Below are positions 59,676-64,000 of a stretch of 64,000 nt of DNA, piece by piece. The translations under genes were made by a program, and so were the position numbers. Positions within the stretch are counted from its first letter, which is position 1. Every line of letters starts with the position of its first letter. The notes under the pieces are model-generated. The model saw only the letters and a program-made list of their open reading frames with translations. It did no database searches and was not told the DNA's origin. This DNA is from JBEKCP01 sp049509515 (GTDB taxonomy: Bacteria; Planctomycetota; Planctomycetia; Pirellulales; Thermoguttaceae). The stretch covers positions 186,001 through 250,000 of the forward strand of contig JBEKZV010000001.1 of the NCBI GenBank assembly GCA_049509515.1, given 5' to 3'.

Positions 59676-60611
59676 GTGCAACCTGCCGCCGACAACCTCT
59701 CGCCCGGGACCGATCGCGTCTTGATCCTGGTAAACCCGAAAGCGGGGGCCCAATCGGCGTTGTCGCGGGCCGACCGCCTGGCGGACCTTGCCGGCCAACG
59801 CGGCTTTCACGTGGAGGTACACGCCGACCTGGGCCAGGCGGCCAGCCTGGCCAACCAGTGGCACACCGCGGGGAGGCTGCGGGCCCTGGTCGGGGTCGGG
59901 GGCGATGGCACCGCGGCCGAGCTGGTCAACCGCACCGCGGCCGGCGTGCCGCTCACCATACTTCCGGCGGGCAATGAAAACCTGTTGGCGCGGTATCTGG
60001 GGCTCTCCGAAACCCCCGAGGGCTGTTGCCAAACCCTCGCCGAGGCCAAGGTCGTCCGCCTGGACGCCGCCCGGGCCGGCCAGCGGGTCTTCCTCGTCAT
60101 GGCCAGTTGTGGGCTGGACGCCGACGTGGTCCATCGCCTCCACGCCCGCCGCACCGGCCATGTCCGCAGCCGCAGCTATTTCAAACCGATCCTCGACTCC
60201 ATTCGTAGTTATCAGTATCCCGAGTTCGAGATATGCCGCAGCGAGGCCCAGGCAGACGGGCAGCCGCGGTGGTCGGCCCCGGAGGCCGTCCGCTGGCTGT
60301 TCGCCTTCAACGTCCCGCGATACGGCGGCGGGCTGCGGATAGCACCCCAGGCGGACCCCGCGGACGGGCTGCTGGATATCTGCACCTTCCGCCGCGGCGG
60401 GTGGTGGCGCGGGCTGTGGTACACCGCCGCGGTGCTCGCGGGCCGGCATCGCCGCCTGGCGGACTGCGGTGTCGGGCGGGCGGCCAGGCTGCGAATCACG
60501 TCCGAAGAGCAGGTGCCTTACCAGCTCGACGGCGACCTCGGCGGGTTCCTGCCTGTGGAAATCGAAATCCTGCCGATGCGAATGACCCTGCTGGTGCCCA
60601 GCCGTGCCTGA
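59676..60611 (+). CDS. Diacylglycerol/sphingosine kinase-family lipid kinase
   Basis: A 311-residue ATP-dependent kinase of the DagK/YegS type. RVLILVNPKAGAQS opens the nucleotide-binding domain, GGDGT (75-79) is the catalytic motif, ILPAGNENLLARYLG binds ATP, and GLDADVV with FAFNVPRYGGGLRIAPQADPADGLLDICTF and YQLDGD complete the two-domain fold. It would phosphorylate a lipid or polyisoprenoid at the membrane. GTG start with AAGGGAG nine bases upstream. kdsA overlaps its end by eight bases. Confidence 0.87.
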   Translation: MQPAADNLSPGTDRVLILVNPKAGAQSALSRADRLADLAGQRGFHVEVHADLGQAASLANQWHTAGRLRALVGVGGDGTAAELVNRTAAGVPLTILPAGNENLLARYLGLSETPEGCCQTLAEAKVVRLDAARAGQRVFLVMASCGLDADVVHRLHARRTGHVRSRSYFKPILDSIRSYQYPEFEICRSEAQADGQPRWSAPEAVRWLFAFNVPRYGGGLRIAPQADPADGLLDICTFRRGGWWRGLWYTAAVLAGRHRRLADCGVGRAARLRITSEEQVPYQLDGDLGGFLPVEIEILPMRMTLLVPSRA

Positions 60612-61434
60612 GAACCCCGTCAGCATCGGACCTTACCAGTGCGGCCGCGGCCGGCCGTTGCTGGTGATTGCCGGCCCGTGTGTCATCGAGACCGAGGCGT
60701 TGACGCTCCAGATCGCGCGAGCGCTTGAGGTGATCCAGGAGCGCCTGTCGCTGCCGCTGGTGTTCAAGGCGTCTTTCGACAAGGCCAACCGCACCAGCGT
60801 CGGGGCGTTTCGCGGTCCGGGGCTCTCCGAGGGGCTGGCGATTCTCGGCCGGGTCCGGGCTGCGGCCGGCCTGCCGGTGACGACCGACATCCACCTTCCA
60901 GAGCAAGCGGCCCCGGCCGCCGCCGTCTGCGACCTCCTGCAAATCCCGGCCTTCCTGGCGCGGCAGACGGATCTTCTGGCGGCCGCGGCGGCGACGGGCC
61001 GGCCGGTACACGTCAAGAAGGGCCAGTTCCTCGCCCCGGCGGACATGCGGCACATGGTGGGCAAGCTGGAGGCGGCCGGCTGCCGCCAGGTCCTGCTGGG
61101 CGAGCGGGGGACGTTTTTCGGCTACGGGCGGCTGGTCAACGACATGCGGTCGATCCCCCAGATGCAGGCCCTCGGACCGCCGGTCATCTTCGACGCCACG
61201 CACAGCGTCCAGGAGCCGGGCGGCCTGGGGGACGCGACCGGGGGCAACCGGGCCATGGTCGAGCCCCTGGCGCGGGCCGCGGTGGCCATCGGCGCCGACG
61301 GCCTGTTCTTCGAGACCCATCCCGACCCCGACGCGGCACCCAGCGACGGCCCGAACATGGTGCCGCTGGACCAGTTTGCCGCCATGCTCGGCCGGCTGCT
61401 GCGGATCCGCCGCGCCGTGGAGGAGCTTGCATGA
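60604..61434 (+). CDS. kdsA: 3-deoxy-8-phosphooctulonate (KDO-8-P) synthase
   Basis: Condenses PEP with arabinose 5-phosphate to KDO-8-P (EC 2.5.1.55), an early step to lipopolysaccharide. The 276-residue barrel has VIAGPCVIETE, FKASFDKANRTS (substrate-binding KxxFDKANRTS motif), VTTDIHLPEQAA, VHVKKGQFLAPADM, LLGERGTFFGYGRLVNDMR, VIFDATHSVQEPGG and GLFFETHPDPDAAPSDGPNM. The GTG start overlaps the lipid kinase gene, so they form one operon. Its presence supports an outer membrane with KDO-containing glycolipid. Confidence 0.94.
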   Translation: MPENPVSIGPYQCGRGRPLLVIAGPCVIETEALTLQIARALEVIQERLSLPLVFKASFDKANRTSVGAFRGPGLSEGLAILGRVRAAAGLPVTTDIHLPEQAAPAAAVCDLLQIPAFLARQTDLLAAAAATGRPVHVKKGQFLAPADMRHMVGKLEAAGCRQVLLGERGTFFGYGRLVNDMRSIPQMQALGPPVIFDATHSVQEPGGLGDATGGNRAMVEPLARAAVAIGADGLFFETHPDPDAAPSDGPNMVPLDQFAAMLGRLLRIRRAVEELA

Positions 61435-61464
61435 AAGCTGCCCCAGGCCCCCCTGTCGTCAAAG

Positions 61465-61520
61465 CCCGAAATCCGAAATCCAAAGCTCGAAATCCCAAAC
61501 AAATCCAACATGCGAAATCC
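61465..61520. repeat. Degenerate heptamer array (CGAAATC type)
   Basis: Eight seven-base units around TCCGAAA, CTCGAAA, TCCCAAA and GAAATCC after kdsA. Related CCGAAATCC sequence appears again near 61630, inside the leader of the next gene. Confidence 0.7.
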
Positions 61521-61581
61521 TAATGTTCCAAACAAACGGTGCGGGCCGCCACGGGACCTCGCCGCGCGCCAGGTTGGCGCC

Positions 61582-63453
61582 ATGGCGTCCGTCATTGGCG
61601 GCTTCGGTCATTTGAGATTGTGTGGGATTCCGAAATCCGGATTTCGTGCTTTTCTGCGCACGGTGTGCCCGCTCGCGCTGCTGGTGCTGCCGTGCGGGTG
61701 TTCGAGCCGCCCCGCGGAGTCCGGCGGCACCGGCTCGAGCCGGCCCGACGCTGCCCAAGAATTCGCCGACGAAATGATCAACCGCGGGATCGATACCCTC
61801 GATCGCCTGGAGCAATTCGGTGCCGACGACGTCCGCGGCCCGCTCGAGGAGCGGATCGTCGAGATCGGTCACACCGGCCAGCTTCCCGCCGAAGGGTCCT
61901 CCGACCCGCTGCCCAGCACCTGCCCGGAACCCGACATGCTGCGGCAGACGGTCATTCGCCTGAACCAGTGGGCCGAAGCGCAGAAGACGCCCGCCGGCTG
62001 GAAGCTCGATCCGCTGGTCCGCGGGCTGCCGCCCGAGTTGGCCAACGTGGCCGTCGTCCGGGACCTGGACAAGGTGCAGTTCTCCCTCTACGACGGGCTG
62101 TCGCTGCTGGAGGCGGTATGGCTGCGGGACCTGTCGCAGTGGGCGCGGGGCCAACAGGCGGAAGAACTCCAGCAGGCCCGCCAACTCTTCGACTGGCTGG
62201 TGCGGAACATCCAGCTCGACGCGGAGGCCGCGGAGCGGGCACCGCAGTTCCCCTGGGAGACGCTCCTGGCGGGGCGGGGCACCGCCTTGGAGCGGGCCTG
62301 GGTCTACCTGCTCCTCCTGCGGCAGCGGGGCATCGACGCGGCGCTGCTGGCGGTGCCGCCGGCCAAGGCGGTCGGCCCCCCGGGGGACTTGGCCCCGCAG
62401 AAGGTCCCTCCCGCGGGAACCCAAGTGTGGTGCGTGGCCGTGCTGGCCCAGCACGCCGGGGCCCGGGGGCTGTACCTGTTCGAGCCGGGGCTCGGCCTGC
62501 CGATCCCCGCCCGCAACGGCGTGCGGCTCTCCTCCCATCAACTGGATGTTCGCCCCGCCACGCTCGCCGAGGTGGTGGCCGACCACTCGCTCTTGGATCG
62601 GCTGGATTTCGATGCCCAACACCCCTATTGGGTGAAAGCGGCGGACCTGGGCCACATTGTGGTGCTGGTCGAGGCCTCGCCGCTCTACGTGGCCGCCCGC
62701 AGCCGGGTGGTCGAGTCGTTGTTGGCCGGCGGGGAGCGGCTGGTCCTGACGACGGAGCCGACGGCCCAGGCGGAGCGGATCCGCTCGATGGTGCCGGGCG
62801 GGGGGGCATCGGTCCGCCTGTGGCATCGTCCGTACCAGACTCTCCAGCGGCGGGGCCAACCCCGGATCGAGGACGCCATGCAGCGGCTCATCGCGATATT
62901 GCCGTTGTTTGCCGCCCCTGGCACACCACTCTTCAAGGGGCGGATCCTGCACCTGAAGGGCCACTTCCAGGGGCAGCCCGGGGCAATCCAGTGTTACCAG
63001 GCAGCCCGCCCGGCCACGCAGGACCTCGTCGACGCGGAGCCGAAATTGGCGGCCAGCCGTTATGAAAACGAACTCCTGCCGGCCGTCCGGCAGATGTCGC
63101 CCGCAATGCAAACCAGGCTCCAGGCCGTGGCCAAGGAGTTGGCCCACCTACAGACGGGCTCGTGCCTGCGCGGCAAGCACGACGCCAGTTATTGGCTCGG
63201 CTTGATCGCGGCCGAGCAAGGCAACTTCCCGGCGGCCATCGACTACTTCAGCAAGCGGACCCTGGAGGCGGCCGCCGACAGCCCCTGGATGCCCGGCATC
63301 CACTACAATCTCGCCCGGGCCTATGAAGCCCTGGGCCAGCCGCAGCGGGCCGTGGAGGAGTACCTCAGCGGCATCCACTCGCCGATGCACCGTGGCAACC
63401 TGCTGCGGGCCCGCTGGCTGAAGGAATTGGCCGCGGCCGGCCGACCCGAGTAG
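61582..63453 (+). CDS. Lipoprotein with transglutaminase-like and TPR regions
   Basis: A 623-residue exported protein. The leader (TVCPLALLVLPCGC) ends in a lipobox with Cys40. An N-terminal helical region is followed by WETLLAGRGTALERAWVYLLLLRQRGIDAALLAVP, which has the pattern of a transglutaminase core, but the catalytic Cys is replaced by Ala235. The C-terminal 250 residues include ASYWLGLIAAEQGNFPAAIDYFSKRTLEAA and HYNLARAYEALGQPQRAVEEYLSG, typical TPR units. Probably a structural or binding protein. The start is uncertain (61510 is also open). Confidence 0.75.
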   Translation: MASVIGGFGHLRLCGIPKSGFRAFLRTVCPLALLVLPCGCSSRPAESGGTGSSRPDAAQEFADEMINRGIDTLDRLEQFGADDVRGPLEERIVEIGHTGQLPAEGSSDPLPSTCPEPDMLRQTVIRLNQWAEAQKTPAGWKLDPLVRGLPPELANVAVVRDLDKVQFSLYDGLSLLEAVWLRDLSQWARGQQAEELQQARQLFDWLVRNIQLDAEAAERAPQFPWETLLAGRGTALERAWVYLLLLRQRGIDAALLAVPPAKAVGPPGDLAPQKVPPAGTQVWCVAVLAQHAGARGLYLFEPGLGLPIPARNGVRLSSHQLDVRPATLAEVVADHSLLDRLDFDAQHPYWVKAADLGHIVVLVEASPLYVAARSRVVESLLAGGERLVLTTEPTAQAERIRSMVPGGGASVRLWHRPYQTLQRRGQPRIEDAMQRLIAILPLFAAPGTPLFKGRILHLKGHFQGQPGAIQCYQAARPATQDLVDAEPKLAASRYENELLPAVRQMSPAMQTRLQAVAKELAHLQTGSCLRGKHDASYWLGLIAAEQGNFPAAIDYFSKRTLEAAADSPWMPGIHYNLARAYEALGQPQRAVEEYLSGIHSPMHRGNLLRARWLKELAAAGRPE

Positions 63454-63802
63454 CCGCCGCCGTCCGGGCCGCGGCCGGTTTCTTGCCCTTTTCGGCGCCA
63501 ATCTGCCTCACAATTGCCGATTGTGGCGACTTTGCCAGATGTATCAGAAAGGCAGCGGCATTTGACAATTCTGTTGTTGCCAGTGGTTTCGACCGATCCC
63601 AAGTGCAGGGAACTGACGAGCACACGGCTTGCGCGGAAGGAATCAATGGCGACGGTTGGTGGGCCGCCGCAGCCTCCGCCCCATTGGTGCGACGACCATG
63701 CAAGCATGGTGCCCGCCTGCGGGCCGCTCCGGCAAGCGGGGATTGTCCCCTTTTGTCGGCCGGCGTCACCAGCTTCATGTCCGTGGACCAAGGAAGGAAA
63801 AG
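63454..63802. other. Intergenic region with family A repeat
   Basis: Contains GTGCGACGACCATGC, a GGTGCCCGCC hairpin arm and GGGGATTGTCCCCTTTT (63687-63757), modules of repeat family A. The rest shows no gene. The promoter of the next gene must lie here but is not obvious. Confidence 0.5.
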
Positions 63803-64000
63803 ATGAGAACCTACACAATGACCCGCTGGGCGGGTCTGTGCGCCGTCGCTGCCGGATGCGCCCTGTTTGCGGCCCCGGTTTTCGCAGAAGAAGCGGATGG
63901 GACCGCGGCCCCGGCCGATCTGGCGACGCTGCAGAAACGCTTGGACGCCCTGGAACAGCAGTATGCGTCTGCCGCGCAATGCGGCCAGACGTGCTGCCAA
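63803..64000 (+). CDS. Exported protein, 5' part only (window edge)
   Basis: An open frame of 66 residues that runs off the right end. AAGGAAGGAAAAG precedes the ATG. A Sec signal peptide (MRTYTMTRWAGLCAVAAGCALFAAPVFA, cleaved near residue 28) is followed by an acidic spacer and a short coiled-coil heptad, LATLQKRLDALEQQY, then CGQTCC. Signal peptide plus coiled coil is the usual start of planctomycete outer-membrane porin-like proteins, but too little is present to be sure. Confidence 0.6.
   Translation, partial: MRTYTMTRWAGLCAVAAGCALFAAPVFAEEADGTAAPADLATLQKRLDALEQQYASAAQCGQTCCQ

Overview
This 64 kb window is high-GC chromosomal DNA, most likely from a planctomycete (Planctomycetota, Pirellulales-like, possibly a metagenome-assembled genome). 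No rRNA or marker protein is present, so the assignment rests on inference: many secreted and Tat-exported proteins of planctomycete type, lipoproteins with Pro/Ala-rich linkers, a PPi-dependent phosphofructokinase coupled to a HAD protein, a compact flhA-flhF-fliA locus with a separate flgM, and a SUMF1-domain protein. I found no tRNA, rRNA, CRISPR array or complete insertion sequence.

Layout. 0.4-5.4 kb: SppA, a flavodoxin-fold quinone reductase, a secreted protein of unknown family and a Tat-exported alkaline-phosphatase-fold protein. 5.5-13.4 kb: glycogen phosphorylase, APS kinase, two unknown proteins, HisA and an EF-G paralogue. 13.4-18.6 kb: lipoprotein, PP2C phosphatase, PEGA lipoprotein and the mlaE-mlaF-mlaD lipid transporter operon. 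19.4-26.5 kb: central carbon cluster (PPi-PFK, HAD, 6PGDH, SDR, a SecD-like secreted protein, G6PDH). 26.6-36.2 kb: Bro-N gene remnant, secreted GH-A glycosidase, Tat-exported FucI-like protein, DUF4143-type ATPase, large secreted protein, HD phosphohydrolase. 36.2-40.7 kb: hairpin cluster, small protein, PurB overlapped by an AAA ATPase and a TOPRIM-like gene, then Fur. 40.9-46.6 kb: flagellar regulation and export (flgM, fliA, a small membrane protein, flhF, flhA). 46.8-51.5 kb: PG-lysyltransferase-like domain protein, zinc-ribbon protein, AbrB/MazE-type antitoxin, M48 protease. 51.6-56.4 kb: an AT-richer accessory island with a methylase, a XamI-like restriction enzyme truncated by a decayed IS66 element, and a SUMF1-domain protein fused in frame to the IS66 transposase tail. 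56.8-64 kb: lipoprotein Memo-AMMECR1 fusion, FliL-like protein, a candidate structured RNA, lipid-kinase-like protein, KdsA, a lipoprotein with a decayed transglutaminase motif, and the start of an exported protein at the right edge.

The most unusual property lies between the genes. At least twelve junctions carry short tandem arrays with a strict seven-base period but a different heptamer at each place. Several other dispersed inverted-repeat families also recur. Some arrays have become part of signal peptides or gene ends. The best leads for something undescribed are these heptad arrays and their composite with a palindrome, a cluster of tetraloop hairpins behind a TATAAT promoter, an 86-base three-way-junction element followed by a T-tract, and the purB-coupled ATPase/TOPRIM-like pair.
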